Below are positions 1-7,768 of a stretch of DNA of 37,626 nt, piece after piece. Position 1 is the stretch's first letter; each line of letters starts with the position of its first letter. The DNA is taken from assembly GCF_016793705.1 (NCBI RefSeq), contig NZ_JAEULO010000020.1, forward strand, positions 1 through 37,626, in the 5' to 3' direction. This stretch comes from Tabrizicola sp. GTDB taxonomy: Bacteria; Pseudomonadota; Alphaproteobacteria; Rhodobacterales; Rhodobacteraceae. Both the position numbers and the translations under genes were made by a program. Under the pieces are notes generated by a model. That model had not been told where the DNA came from and made no database searches. It was given only the letters and a program-made list of their open reading frames with translations.

Positions 1-192
1 CTCGGCATATTTGTTGGTCAGGACCGACCCCTGCGCCTCCATCACCGCGCGGGAGACGATGTTCTCGGACGCGATCAGCTCGATCTCGTGGCGCTGGCGG
101 CCAAGCTCCTGGCTCATCGCCCCGAAGAGTTCCGGGTCGCGTGAGGACAACGCTTCGGTGAAGAAACCAGGGTCGCGGGGGGTGGCGGTCAT
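1..192 (-). CDS. glyA: Serine hydroxymethyltransferase, N-terminal part (gene runs off the left edge)
   Basis: The reverse strand encodes 64 codons from the ATG at 190-192 with no stop before the window edge. GlyA is a PLP enzyme that interconverts serine and glycine and charges tetrahydrofolate with a one-carbon unit in the cytoplasm. The translated start ([15 protein letters not shown]) leads into the hallmark N-terminal SHMT signature [11 protein letters not shown] followed by VLTNKYAE, which is near-invariant in the family. An AAGGA-like Shine-Dalgarno sequence (ACAAGGACC) precedes the ATG. The PLP lysine and the rest of the roughly 430-residue protein lie outside the window. The gene is divergent from nadK, with a 211-bp gap. 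The identification is secure even though only about 15 percent of the protein is present. Confidence 0.93.
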   Translation of the reverse strand, partial: MTATPRDPGFFTEALSSRDPELFGAMSQELGRQRHEIELIASENIVSRAVMEAQGSVLTNKYAE

Positions 193-403
193 GCGTCAGG
201 TCCTTGTGGCAAGGGAAAAGCGTGGGGCGAAGTTGCGGGGTATTTAGACCAGGCATTCGCGACGGGAAAGGTAAGAAAGCGACAGCTTCCGCCTTGGGTG
301 CGAAATCGGGAGAGGGCGGGAAACCGGACGGGACCAGAACCGGGGTTGAGTTTGCCGGGCCGGGCGGCCAAGACTGGCCCCATAGCAACGGGGTGGCCAG
401 CAC
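193..403. other. Divergent intergenic region between glyA and nadK
   Basis: This 211-bp gap must hold the promoters of both divergent genes. On the minus strand a TAAATA-like hexamer (plus positions 241-246) is a possible -10 element for glyA, but no convincing -35 sits at the right distance. No glycine-riboswitch-like tandem structure is recognisable. I see no coding potential of its own. Confidence 0.4.
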
Positions 404-1171
404 ATGCAGCGGGAGCGGATCCGGTTCACGGCCTCGAAGGCCCCGGCGGCGGTGGCGGCTTTCGCGGCGCTGACGGCGGCCTATGGCCAGGCCGATGCGC
501 GGCGGGCCGAGGTGGTGGTCGCGCTCGGGGGCGACGGGTTCATGCTCCAGACCCTGCACGCGGCGCATGGTCGGCGGTTGCCGGTCTACGGGATGAACTG
601 CGGCACCATCGGTTTCCTGATGAACGCCTATGCGCTGGAGGACCTGCCCGCCCGGCTGTCGGCAGCGGAGGAGACGCTGATCAATCCGCTGGCGATGCGG
701 GCGGAGAATCCGAAGGGCAAGGTCACGGAGGCGCTGGCGATCAATGAGGTCTCGCTGCTGCGCCAAGGTCCGCAGGCGGTGAAGCTGCGGGTGTCGATCG
801 ACGGGCGGGTGCGGCTGGAGGAGCTGGTCTGCGACGGGGCGCTGGTGGCGACCCCGGCAGGGTCGACGGCTTACAACTACTCGGCGCACGGGCCGATCCT
901 GCCGATCGGGTCGGACGTGCTGGCGCTGACGGCGATGTCGGCCTTCCGGCCCCGGCGCTGGCGCGGTGCCCTGCTGCCGCGGACGGCCGTGGTGCGCTTC
1001 GACGTGCTGGAGGCGGAGAAACGACCGGTAATGGCCGATGCGGACAGCCGGTCCTCGACCCGGGACGTGATCAACGTCGAGGTGCGGTCGGACGAGAGCG
1101 TGAGTCATCGGCTGTTGTTCGACCCGGGGCATGGGCTGGAGGAGCGGCTGATCGGCGAGCAATTCGTCTGA
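404..1171 (+). CDS. nadK: NAD kinase
   Basis: The 255-residue protein phosphorylates NAD to NADP using ATP in the cytoplasm. The family signatures are visible in order: GGDG at residues 42-45 (ATP and metal binding, within VVALGGDGFML), NE at 114-115 in AINEVSLLR, DG at 144-145 in CDGALVATPAGSTAY (NAD-binding segment), and the SAHGPILP stretch. Its length is normal for alphaproteobacterial NadK, which is shorter than the E. coli enzyme. The start ATG has no strong Shine-Dalgarno sequence, but no upstream in-frame start looks better. The gene is monocistronic and convergent with the sigma-54-type regulator. Its stop is followed at once by a long palindrome (1176-1242) that could end transcription from both sides. 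Confidence 0.95.
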   Translation: MQRERIRFTASKAPAAVAAFAALTAAYGQADARRAEVVVALGGDGFMLQTLHAAHGRRLPVYGMNCGTIGFLMNAYALEDLPARLSAAEETLINPLAMRAENPKGKVTEALAINEVSLLRQGPQAVKLRVSIDGRVRLEELVCDGALVATPAGSTAYNYSAHGPILPIGSDVLALTAMSAFRPRRWRGALLPRTAVVRFDVLEAEKRPVMADADSRSSTRDVINVEVRSDESVSHRLLFDPGHGLEERLIGEQFV

Positions 1172-1175
1172 AGGG

Positions 1176-1242
1176 CGGCTCCTCGTGCGACTTCGTCTTC
1201 TCGTCGCAAGGCCAGCGACGAGGGACGAAGTCACCGAGGACC
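1176..1242 (+). repeat. Post-stop palindromic repeat, copy A
   Basis: This is a long imperfect inverted repeat that starts 4 bp after the nadK stop and ends 2 bp before the convergent regulator stop. The left arm (about 1179-1206, CTCCTCGTGCGACTTCGTC then TTCTCGTCGC) pairs with the right arm (about 1214-1242, GCGACGAGGGACGAAGTC then ACCGAGGACC) around a short loop AAGGCCA. The same left-arm core recurs in copies B (5376-5438, minus) and C (9759-9821). It may act as a terminator or be a REP-like element; no poly-T tract follows it. Confidence 0.75.
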
Positions 1243-1244
1243 GG

Positions 1245-2681
1245 TCAGCTGGCCTTGGCGCTCCAGGCCTCGATCTTGCGGTAGAGGGTGGAGGGGGAGA
1301 CATCCAGCACCCGCGCGGCCTTGGGGATCGAGCCGCCGTGCAGCGCCAGCGTCGCCTCTATCAAACGGCGCTCGGCCTCGGCGAGGGGAAGACCGAGGAG
1401 CGAGTCGGCCGTCAGGATTTCGGGGCCGGGCGCGGTGGCCGGTTCCGACACCAACGCCGGATCTTCCTCGGTCAGGCCGGGGGGCAGCATGTCGGGCGTA
1501 ACCCAGCCGCCCTGGTTCAGCACCACCACGTTGCGCATGACGTTCAGAAGCTGGCGCACGTTGCCGGGCCAGGGCAGCGACTGCATCAGGCTGCGCACCG
1601 AGGGGTCGAGGCCATGGAACTGGCGGCCTTCTTCCTGCGCGAAGCGGGTCAGCGCGGTTTCGGCGATCTCGATGATGTCCTGGCCGCGGTCGCGGAGCGG
1701 CGGCATGTGGATCGGCACGACATAGAGCCGGTAGTAGAGATCCTCGCGGAACTGGCCGCGGCGGACGGCATCGAGCGGGTCCTGGTTTGTGGCGCAGACG
1801 ATGCGGACGTTGACCTTGCGCGGACGGGTCGCGCCCACCGGCTGAACGGTGGAGGTTTGCAGGAAGCGCAGGAGCTTGGTCTGCAAGGCCGGGGCCATCT
1901 CGCAGATCTCGTCGAGGAAGAGCGTGCCACCATCCGCCGCCGCCGCCGCGCCCGGCTTGTCGGAGATGGCGCCAGTGAAGCTGCCCTTCATGTGGCCGAA
2001 GACTTCGCTTTCCAGGAGGTCCTGCGGGATCGCGCCGCAATTCAGCGCGATGAAGGGACCAGCGGCGCGGTTGGAATTGGCGTGGACGGCAAGCGCGCAA
2101 AGCTCCTTCCCGGTGCCGCTTTCGCCAGTGATGAAGACGGTGGCCATCGACCGCGCGACCGAGTTGATCGTGCCGTGGATGCGCTTCATCGCGTCGGACG
2201 AGCCGATGAAGCCCGAGCCCTCTGCGACCTCGGCGGCATCGCGGCTGCGGGTGGCGGGAGCGGCGGGGTCGGTGGGCCTCGCCGCCTCGCGCGGGTTGGC
2301 TTCGGCCAGCGCGTTCTGCACGGCGGAGAGAAACTTGCCCTCGTCGAAGGGCTTGACCAGGAAGTCATGCGCGCCCGCCCGCATCGCCTCGACCGCGCGG
2401 TTGACCGAGCCGTTGGCGGTGATGGCGATGATCCGGGTTTCCGGCTGGAGTCCCAGGATTTCCTGCATCACTTCCAGGCCGTCGCGGTCGGGCAGGATGA
2501 GGTCGAGGAGCACGACCATCGGTCGGTGGGTGCGGAACTGTTCCAACCCCTCGGTGGCGCTGGCGGCGGTGGCGACGCGGTGTCCCGCCGTGGCGAGGAT
2601 CGAACGGTAGACCATCTGGAGCGAGAGCGTGTCTTCGACCAGCAGCACCGAGGGCCGGGAGAGCGGGGTTGTGGATTTCAT
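1245..2681 (-). CDS. Sigma-54-type (NtrC/LuxO-like) response regulator
   Basis: The protein has 478 residues with the classical three-domain layout. The receiver domain (about 10-125) has acidic residues E16/D17, phospho-acceptor D60 in VVLLDLILPD, and K110. The AAA+ domain (about 155-390) has Walker A GESGTGKE at 186-193, a GSFTGA loop at 233-238 in place of the usual GAFTGA, and Walker B LFLDE at 254-258. The C-terminal Fis-type helix-turn-helix (about 440-475) contains GGSIPKAARVLDVSPSTLYRK. Its start overlaps the stop of the HPt gene by 4 bp (ATGA), so the two are co-translated and probably form the end of a phosphorelay resembling LuxU-LuxO. The serine in the GAFTGA loop could alter sigma-54 contact; the F-T core is retained. 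The target genes and the upstream kinase are not in this window. Confidence 0.9.
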   Translation of the reverse strand: MKSTTPLSRPSVLLVEDTLSLQMVYRSILATAGHRVATAASATEGLEQFRTHRPMVVLLDLILPDRDGLEVMQEILGLQPETRIIAITANGSVNRAVEAMRAGAHDFLVKPFDEGKFLSAVQNALAEANPREAARPTDPAAPATRSRDAAEVAEGSGFIGSSDAMKRIHGTINSVARSMATVFITGESGTGKELCALAVHANSNRAAGPFIALNCGAIPQDLLESEVFGHMKGSFTGAISDKPGAAAAADGGTLFLDEICEMAPALQTKLLRFLQTSTVQPVGATRPRKVNVRIVCATNQDPLDAVRRGQFREDLYYRLYVVPIHMPPLRDRGQDIIEIAETALTRFAQEEGRQFHGLDPSVRSLMQSLPWPGNVRQLLNVMRNVVVLNQGGWVTPDMLPPGLTEEDPALVSEPATAPGPEILTADSLLGLPLAEAERRLIEATLALHGGSIPKAARVLDVSPSTLYRKIEAWSAKAS

Positions 2682-3208
2682 CGGGCGATTCCGTCAGGCG
2701 ACCGGGCAGCGCGGATCAACTGGATCAGTGTCACCAGCTCTTCCGCGAGCGGTGGCATCAGCGTAGCGAGCGCGTCGCTGTCCTGCCGGTGGGCGATGGC
2801 GTTCAGGCTTTCCGACATGGCCTGCAAGGACAGCGCGCCCACCGAGCCGGAGAGCGAGATCAGCACATGACTGCCTTCGCGCAGGCTTTTCCAGTCGGTC
2901 TGGTTCGCCCCGGTTTCCAGCAGGTCGCGGGTCGAGGTGAGGTCTTCGGTCAGGCGGGCGAGAAGTTCGGGGCCGAGGTCGGGCCCGGTGATCTCGAGCA
3001 GGTGGCTGAGGCGGGAGGGGTCGAATTCGCCCAAGGAAGCAGGCGTGATCCGGGGTGCCGAAAGGCGGGCGAGGGCGTCCTCGATCACCGACAGCTCGGC
3101 CTGCTGATCGGGGGTTTCAAGATGCGGGCGCAGCGCCTGCACCGCGCGGCGGAGGTTTTGCAACGGGGCATCCATCGCGGTCCTGAGTGCGGCGTCGGGG
3201 CGGGTCAT
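2678..3208 (-). CDS. HPt (histidine phosphotransfer) domain protein, LuxU-like partner
   Basis: The protein has 176 residues. The C-terminal half carries the HPt signature SHVLISLSGSVGA, in which H114 is the likely phosphorylated histidine. The usual following lysine (HxLKG) is replaced by isoleucine, but the downstream glycine and GA are kept. The N-terminal 60-90 residues are helical-looking and unassigned. It shares a 4-bp overlap with the downstream response regulator, which supports a role passing phosphate to D60 of that protein. A perfect 23-bp palindrome sits 27-49 bp upstream of the ATG and may control the pair. The family call rests on the motif and the neighbour; no kinase lies nearby. 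Confidence 0.8.
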   Translation of the reverse strand: MTRPDAALRTAMDAPLQNLRRAVQALRPHLETPDQQAELSVIEDALARLSAPRITPASLGEFDPSRLSHLLEITGPDLGPELLARLTEDLTSTRDLLETGANQTDWKSLREGSHVLISLSGSVGALSLQAMSESLNAIAHRQDSDALATLMPPLAEELVTLIQLIRAARSPDGIAR

Positions 3209-3234
3209 TTGGTCAGGGCGCGCTTCGCCGAAGG

Positions 3235-3257
3235 AATCTTTGCATAATGCAAAGATT
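3235..3257. promoter_or_regulatory. Perfect 23-bp palindrome upstream of the HPt/regulator operon
   Basis: The arms AATCTTTGCAT and ATGCAAAGATT are exact inverse complements around a single central A. It lies between the prpE stop and the HPt start, 27-49 bp before the HPt ATG (minus strand). The stem is AT-rich in a GC-rich genome and has no T tract, so a dimeric-regulator operator is more likely than a terminator. It shares TTTGC/GCAAA elements with the prpE upstream region. The binding protein is unknown. Confidence 0.55.
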
Positions 3258-3287
3258 GCCTCAGGTTGTGCACTCTGTCCAGCCTTG

Positions 3288-5174
3288 TCAGGCTTTCGCC
3301 AGCCCCAGGCTTTGCAGCGCTGTCGTGATCTCGTCGAGGATGGCCGGGTCGTCGATGGTGGCGGGCATCTTCCAGGGCTGGCTGTCGGCGATCTTGACCA
3401 TGGTGCCGCGCAGGATCTTGCCCGACCGGGTCTTCGGCAGGCGGTCCACCACGACTGCGCGCTTGAAGTCGGCGACCGGGCCGATCTGGTCGCGCATCAG
3501 CTTGACGCATTCCTTCACCACCTCGTCATGCGGGCGGTTCGAGCCCTTGTTGAGGCAGAGGAACCCCAGCGGCGACTGGCCCTTGAGGTCGTCGGCCACC
3601 CCGATCACCGCGCATTCGGCGACATCCTTGTGGCTGGCCAGCACCTCCTCCATCGCGCCGGTCGACAGGCGGTGGCCCGCGACGTTGATCACGTCATCGG
3701 TGCGGGCCATGATGTAGAGATAGCCGTCGGCGTCGATATAACCCGCGTCGCCGGTTTCGTAATAGCCGGGGAAGTGGTTGAGGTAGCTTTTCAGGAAGCG
3801 GTCCTCGGCGTTCCAGAGGGTCGGCAGGGTGCCGGGGGGCAGGGGCAGTTTCACCGCGATGGCGCCGAGCGTGCCGGGGCTGACCGGGTGGCCGCCTTCG
3901 TCCAGCACCTGTACATCATAGCCCGGCATGGCGACGGAGGGCGAGCCGATCTTGACCGGCAGGTGTTCGATCCCCAGCGGGTTGGCGGCAATGGCAAAGC
4001 CAGTCTCGGTCTGCCACCAGTGATCGATCACCGGCACGTTCAGGTGCTTTGCCGCCCAGTGGATCGTGTCCGGGTCGGCCCTTTCGCCTGCGAGATATAG
4101 CGCCTGGAGAGTGGGGAGCGGCGGGACCAGCTTGCCCTCGGGGTCCTCGCGCTTGATGGCGCGGAGTGCGGTGGGGGCGGTGAAGAAGCTTTTCACCTTG
4201 TGCTCGGCGATGACGCGCCAGAAGGCGGCGGCGTCGGGGGTGCCAACGGGTTTGCCCTCGTAGACGATGGTGGTGCAGCCCGCGATGAGGGGGGCGTAGC
4301 AGATGTAGCTGTGGCCGACGACCCAGCCCACGTCGGAGGCCGCCCAGAAGACATCGCCCGCGCCGACATTGTAGATCGCGCGCATGGTCCAGTTGAGGGC
4401 GACCAGATGCCCGGCGGTGGGGCGGACGACGCCCTTGGGCGCCCCGGTGGTGCCGGAGGTGTAGAGGATATAGGCCGGGTGATTGCCCGCGACCGGCACG
4501 CAGTCGGCCGGTTCCACGCCATACTGGAATTCGTGCCAGGCGACATCGCGGCCGGGGGTCAGCTTCGCTACCTCCTGCTCGCGCTGGAAGATCACGCAGA
4601 AGTCGGGCTTGTGGTCGGCCAGGTCGATGGCTGCGTCGAGGAGCGGCTTGTAGTGGACCACGCGGGAGGGTTCTATCCCGCAGCTGGCGGCGATGATCGC
4701 CTTGGGGGTGCAGTCGTCGATGCGGACGGCAAGCTCATGCGCCGCGAAGCCGCCGAAGACGACGGAGTGGATCGCGCCGAGCCGGGCGCAGGCGAGCATC
4801 GCCTCCAGCGCCTCGGGGACCATCGGCATGTAGATGATGACGCGGTCACCCTTTTCGACGCCCTTGGCGCGGAGCGCCCCGGCCAGGCGGGCGACGCGGT
4901 TCTGGAGTTCCGCATAGGTGATGATGTGGCGGGTCGCCGTGACAGGGCTGTCGTGGATGATGGCGGGCTGCTTGCCCCGGCCCGCGACGACATGGCGGTC
5001 GACGGCGTTCCAGCAGGTATTGACCGTGGCGTCGGTGAACCATTCGTAGAGGGGGGCGCGGGAGGCGTCGAGCGCCTTGGTCGGCTTCGTCACCCAGTCG
5101 ATGCCGTTTGCGGCGGTCAGCCAGAATCCCTCAGGGTCGTCCTGCCAGCTTTTGTAGATCTGTGCGTAGCCCAT
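3288..5174 (-). CDS. prpE: Propionyl-CoA synthetase (propionate-CoA ligase)
   Basis: The 628-residue ANL-superfamily enzyme activates propionate with ATP and CoA through a propionyl-adenylate. The N-terminus (GYAQIYKSWQDDPEGFW) is the acyl-CoA synthetase N domain. The P-loop-like motif YTSGTTGAPKGVVR is at 238-251, HWWQTETG is present, and the C-terminal catalytic lysine is K586 in KTRSGKILRG, the site often controlled by acylation. VVRPTAGH and the overall length fit PrpE better than acetyl-CoA synthetase (about 650 residues). The Shine-Dalgarno sequence is GGGGGGAGA before ATG 5174. It is transcribed alone. The upstream region carries two TTTGCAAA octamers typical of ScfR/PccR propionate regulators. 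No methylcitrate or propionyl-CoA carboxylase genes are visible here. Confidence 0.93.
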   Translation of the reverse strand: MGYAQIYKSWQDDPEGFWLTAANGIDWVTKPTKALDASRAPLYEWFTDATVNTCWNAVDRHVVAGRGKQPAIIHDSPVTATRHIITYAELQNRVARLAGALRAKGVEKGDRVIIYMPMVPEALEAMLACARLGAIHSVVFGGFAAHELAVRIDDCTPKAIIAASCGIEPSRVVHYKPLLDAAIDLADHKPDFCVIFQREQEVAKLTPGRDVAWHEFQYGVEPADCVPVAGNHPAYILYTSGTTGAPKGVVRPTAGHLVALNWTMRAIYNVGAGDVFWAASDVGWVVGHSYICYAPLIAGCTTIVYEGKPVGTPDAAAFWRVIAEHKVKSFFTAPTALRAIKREDPEGKLVPPLPTLQALYLAGERADPDTIHWAAKHLNVPVIDHWWQTETGFAIAANPLGIEHLPVKIGSPSVAMPGYDVQVLDEGGHPVSPGTLGAIAVKLPLPPGTLPTLWNAEDRFLKSYLNHFPGYYETGDAGYIDADGYLYIMARTDDVINVAGHRLSTGAMEEVLASHKDVAECAVIGVADDLKGQSPLGFLCLNKGSNRPHDEVVKECVKLMRDQIGPVADFKRAVVVDRLPKTRSGKILRGTMVKIADSQPWKMPATIDDPAILDEITTALQSLGLAKA

Positions 5175-5267
5175 CGCGATCTCCCCCCGCCGATGTCTCC
5201 TCGCGCCGGTGGTATGCCATGGGATGCCGGTTGCGCAACGCTGTTACCGGCAACAGTCTGCGACAGA

Positions 5268-5356
5268 TTTGCAGAATTTGCCGGATGCGGGCGGGAAGAT
5301 TTGCAAAGAAGGGAGGTGAAGCAAAGCCGGGTGCGCGGAGTCCGGCAGTTTGCAAA
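5268..5356 (-). promoter_or_regulatory. Cluster of TTTGC elements upstream of prpE (possible ScfR/PccR-type sites)
   Basis: Two exact TTTGCAAA octamers lie at 5300-5307 and 5349-5356. Degenerate copies on the plus strand are TTTGCAGA (5268-5275) and TTTGCCGG (5277-5284). From memory, the propionate regulator PccR of Rhodobacter sphaeroides, a member of the short-chain fatty acyl-CoA regulator family, recognises TTTGCAAA half-sites in tandem with a 4-bp spacer. The spacing here (49 bp between octamers) does not match that tandem, so the assignment is tentative. The sites are 94-182 bp upstream of the prpE ATG. A near-palindrome CTGTTACCGGCAACAG (5241-5256) lies closer to the gene. Confidence 0.45.
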
Positions 5357-5375
5357 ACCTGTGACGCACTGATTC

Positions 5376-5438
5376 GCTCGCCGGTAACTTCGTCACTCCT
5401 CGCGGGCGTGACGAGAAAACGAAGTCGAACGAGGAGCG
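5376..5438 (-). repeat. Post-stop palindromic repeat, copy B
   Basis: Read on the minus strand it starts directly after the maeB stop codon (TAA at 5439-5441): CGCTCCTCGTTCGACTTCG, then TTTTCTCGTCACGC, then GCGAGGAGTGACGAAGTTAC. The first arm closely matches copy A (GGCTCCTCGTGCGACTTCG). Placement and orientation relative to the preceding gene are the same as in copies A and C. Confidence 0.72.
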
Positions 5439-7730
5439 TTACCCATAATGCGCGACTGGCGTCCCGGCGATGGCGGACATGTTGAGGAGGCCGCGCGCGG
5501 TGATGGCGGGGGTGACGACGTGCGCCTTGTTGCCCATGCCCATGAGGATCGGCCCGACCTCCAGACCGCCCGCCTTGACCTTCAGGATGTTCCGCACGCC
5601 CGAGGCGACTTCGGAGGATGCGAAGACGAGGACGTTCGCGGCCCCTTCATAGCGCGATCCCGGCAACAACCGGTCGCGGATCGACTGGTCAAGGGCGGCG
5701 TCGAGGTTCATCTCGCCCTCGTAGGCAAAGTCGGGCTCGCGCTGATCCAGAAGCTCCAGCGCGTCGCGCATCCGACGGGCGGAGGCGTTGTCCATGTTGC
5801 CGAACTGGCTTTGCGTGCAGAGCGCGATCTTCGGGGTGATGCCGAAGCGGCGGACATGGCGGGCGGCGCCGATCACCGTCTCCATGATCTGCTGCGGGCT
5901 GGGTTCGGAGTGGACATGGGTGTCGGCGATGAAGAGCGGGCCGTCTTCCAGGATCATCAGGGACAGGGCTGCCACCGGGTGCAGTCCGCCGCGGGCGAGG
6001 ATCTGGCGGACGTAGCCAAGATGCCAGTTGAACTGGCCGAAGGTGCCGCAGATCAGGCTGTCGGCTTCCTCGCGGTGCACCATGATTGCGCCGATGGCGG
6101 TGGTGTTGGTGCGCATCACCGCGCGGGCGGTGTCGGGCGTGACGCCGCGCCGGGCCATGAGCTCGTGGTAGGTGCCCCAGTAGTCGCGATAGCGGTGGTC
6201 GTTCTCGGGGTTGACCAGATGGAAGTCGCGGCCTGGGCGGATCGGCAGGCCGGCGCGTTCGCAGCGGGCCTCCACCACTTCCGGGCGGCCGATCAGGATC
6301 GGCAGGTCGGTGGTTTCCTCCAGCATCGCATTGGCGGCGCGAAGGACGCGCTCGTCCTCGCCCTCGGCAAAGACGATGCGTCGGGTGGCGAGTTTCGAGG
6401 CCTCGAACACCGGGCGCATGAGGAGGGCGGATTTGAAGACCGAGCCGTCCAGCTTGCGCTTGTAGGCGTCGAGGTCGTCCAGCGGACGGGTGGCGACGCC
6501 GGTTTCCATCGCGGCCTTCGCCACGGCGGATGCGACGACGCCGATCAGCCGGGGGTCGAAGGGTTTGGGGATCAGGTAATCGGGCCCGAAGGACAGGGTT
6601 TCACCGCGATAGGCGGCGGCGGCCTCGGCGCTGGTGGTGGCGCGGGCCAGCGCGGCGATGCCCTCGATGCAGGCTAGTTCCATCTCGTCGTTGATGGTGG
6701 TCGCCCCCACGTCCAGCGCACCGCGGAAGATGAAGGGGAAGCAGAGGACGTTGTTGACCTGGTTCGGAAAGTCGGACCGCCCGGTGGCGATGATCGCGCC
6801 GGGGGCGACCTTGCGGGCCTCGTCGGGCAGGATTTCCGGCGTGGGGTTGGCCAAAGCAAAGATTATGGGGTTGGGTGCCATGCTCTCGACCATCGCGGGG
6901 GTCAGCACGCCGGGGCCGGAGAGGCCGAGGAAGAGGTCGGCGCCCTTGATCACCTCGGCCAGACCGGCGGCTTTGGTGCCCTGCGCGAAGGCGGCCTTCT
7001 GCTGGGTCATCTGCTCGGCCCGGCCGTGGTAGACCAGCCCCTCCAGATCGCAGAGCCAGACATTCTCGCGCTTCACGCCCAGTTTCACCAGCATTTCCAG
7101 GCAGGCGATCCCTGCCGCCCCGCCGCCGGTGGAGACGACCTTGATGTCCTGAAACCGCTTGCCCGCCACGATCATCGCATTGGTCGCCGCCGCGCCGACG
7201 ACGATGGCGGTGCCGTGCTGGTCGTCGTGAAAGACGGGGATGTTCATCCGCTCGCGGCACAGCTTTTCGACGATGAAGCAGTCGGGGGCCTTGATATCCT
7301 CAAGGTTCACCGCGCCGAAGCTGGGTTCCAGCGCGCAGACGATCTCGGCCAGCTTCACCGGGTCGGGTTCGTTCACCTCGATGTCGAAGCAGTCGATGTT
7401 GGCGAATTTCTTGAAGAGGACGGCCTTGCCCTCCATCACCGGCTTCGAGGCCAGCGCGCCGATGTTGCCGAGGCCAAGGACCGCGGTGCCGTTCGAGATG
7501 ACGGCGACGAGGTTGCCCTTGGAAGTATAGCGGGAGGCTGTGGCGGGGTCGGCCTTGATCTCCAGGCAGGCCTCGGCCACCCCGGGGGAATAGGCGCGGG
7601 CGAGGTCGCGGCCGTTGGCGAGGGGCTTCGTGGCGCGGATTTCCAGTTTTCCGGGCTTGGGGAACTCATGGTAGTCCAGCGCCGCCTGCCGTGCCGCCTG
7701 CTTCGCCTCGTCCTGCCGGTCGTCGCTCAT
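5439..7730 (-). CDS. maeB: NADP-dependent malic enzyme with C-terminal phosphotransacetylase-like domain
   Basis: The 763-residue protein decarboxylates malate to pyruvate with NADP. The malic-enzyme half (about 1-430) shows the catalytic tyrosine in RAYSPGVAE (Y47), the metal-binding FHDDQHGTA (about 167-175), the nucleotide-binding GGGAAG stretch, and GLSGPGVLTP. The C-terminal 330 residues (from FAEGEDERVLRAA to PVAHYG) match the phosphate acetyl/butyryltransferase domain seen in MaeB-type enzymes, which is thought to be regulatory (acetyl-CoA sensing) rather than catalytic. The Shine-Dalgarno CAGGAGGGG sits 7 bp or so before ATG 7730, and a 26-bp palindrome lies just upstream of it. Length and layout are normal for hybrid MaeB. 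It follows prpE on the same strand but with a 264-bp gap and is probably independent. Confidence 0.95.
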   Translation of the reverse strand: MSDDRQDEAKQAARQAALDYHEFPKPGKLEIRATKPLANGRDLARAYSPGVAEACLEIKADPATASRYTSKGNLVAVISNGTAVLGLGNIGALASKPVMEGKAVLFKKFANIDCFDIEVNEPDPVKLAEIVCALEPSFGAVNLEDIKAPDCFIVEKLCRERMNIPVFHDDQHGTAIVVGAAATNAMIVAGKRFQDIKVVSTGGGAAGIACLEMLVKLGVKRENVWLCDLEGLVYHGRAEQMTQQKAAFAQGTKAAGLAEVIKGADLFLGLSGPGVLTPAMVESMAPNPIIFALANPTPEILPDEARKVAPGAIIATGRSDFPNQVNNVLCFPFIFRGALDVGATTINDEMELACIEGIAALARATTSAEAAAAYRGETLSFGPDYLIPKPFDPRLIGVVASAVAKAAMETGVATRPLDDLDAYKRKLDGSVFKSALLMRPVFEASKLATRRIVFAEGEDERVLRAANAMLEETTDLPILIGRPEVVEARCERAGLPIRPGRDFHLVNPENDHRYRDYWGTYHELMARRGVTPDTARAVMRTNTTAIGAIMVHREEADSLICGTFGQFNWHLGYVRQILARGGLHPVAALSLMILEDGPLFIADTHVHSEPSPQQIMETVIGAARHVRRFGITPKIALCTQSQFGNMDNASARRMRDALELLDQREPDFAYEGEMNLDAALDQSIRDRLLPGSRYEGAANVLVFASSEVASGVRNILKVKAGGLEVGPILMGMGNKAHVVTPAITARGLLNMSAIAGTPVAHYG

Positions 7731-7742
7731 CTACCCCTCCTG

Positions 7743-7768
7743 AAGATGGTTTAACGTTGAACCATCTT
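7743..7768. promoter_or_regulatory. 26-bp near-perfect palindrome in the maeB leader
   Basis: The arms AAGATGGTT and AACCATCTT flank a central TAACGTTG; only one symmetric pair of positions breaks the symmetry. It ends about 13 bp before the maeB ATG, directly upstream of the Shine-Dalgarno sequence (minus strand). The even symmetry with a central CG is reminiscent of LacI-family operators. It could equally fold as an RNA stem-loop beside the ribosome-binding site. Confidence 0.55.

Noticed and set aside
193-403. Glycine riboswitch or other cis-RNA upstream of glyA
   Set aside because: No tandem aptamer-like conserved core or terminator stem was recognisable in this gap.
1185-2870. Long open frame on the plus strand opposite the sigma-54 regulator
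   Set aside because: High-GC antisense frame: it mirrors the codon pattern of the real minus-strand gene, has low-complexity Arg/Gly/His composition and no domain signal.
3201-3216. CTGACCAAATG string at the HPt start resembling the cdd operator
   Set aside because: Only one TGACCA half-site is present and the second half is not TGGTCA, so it is not a RutR palindrome; the shared 11-mer looks coincidental.
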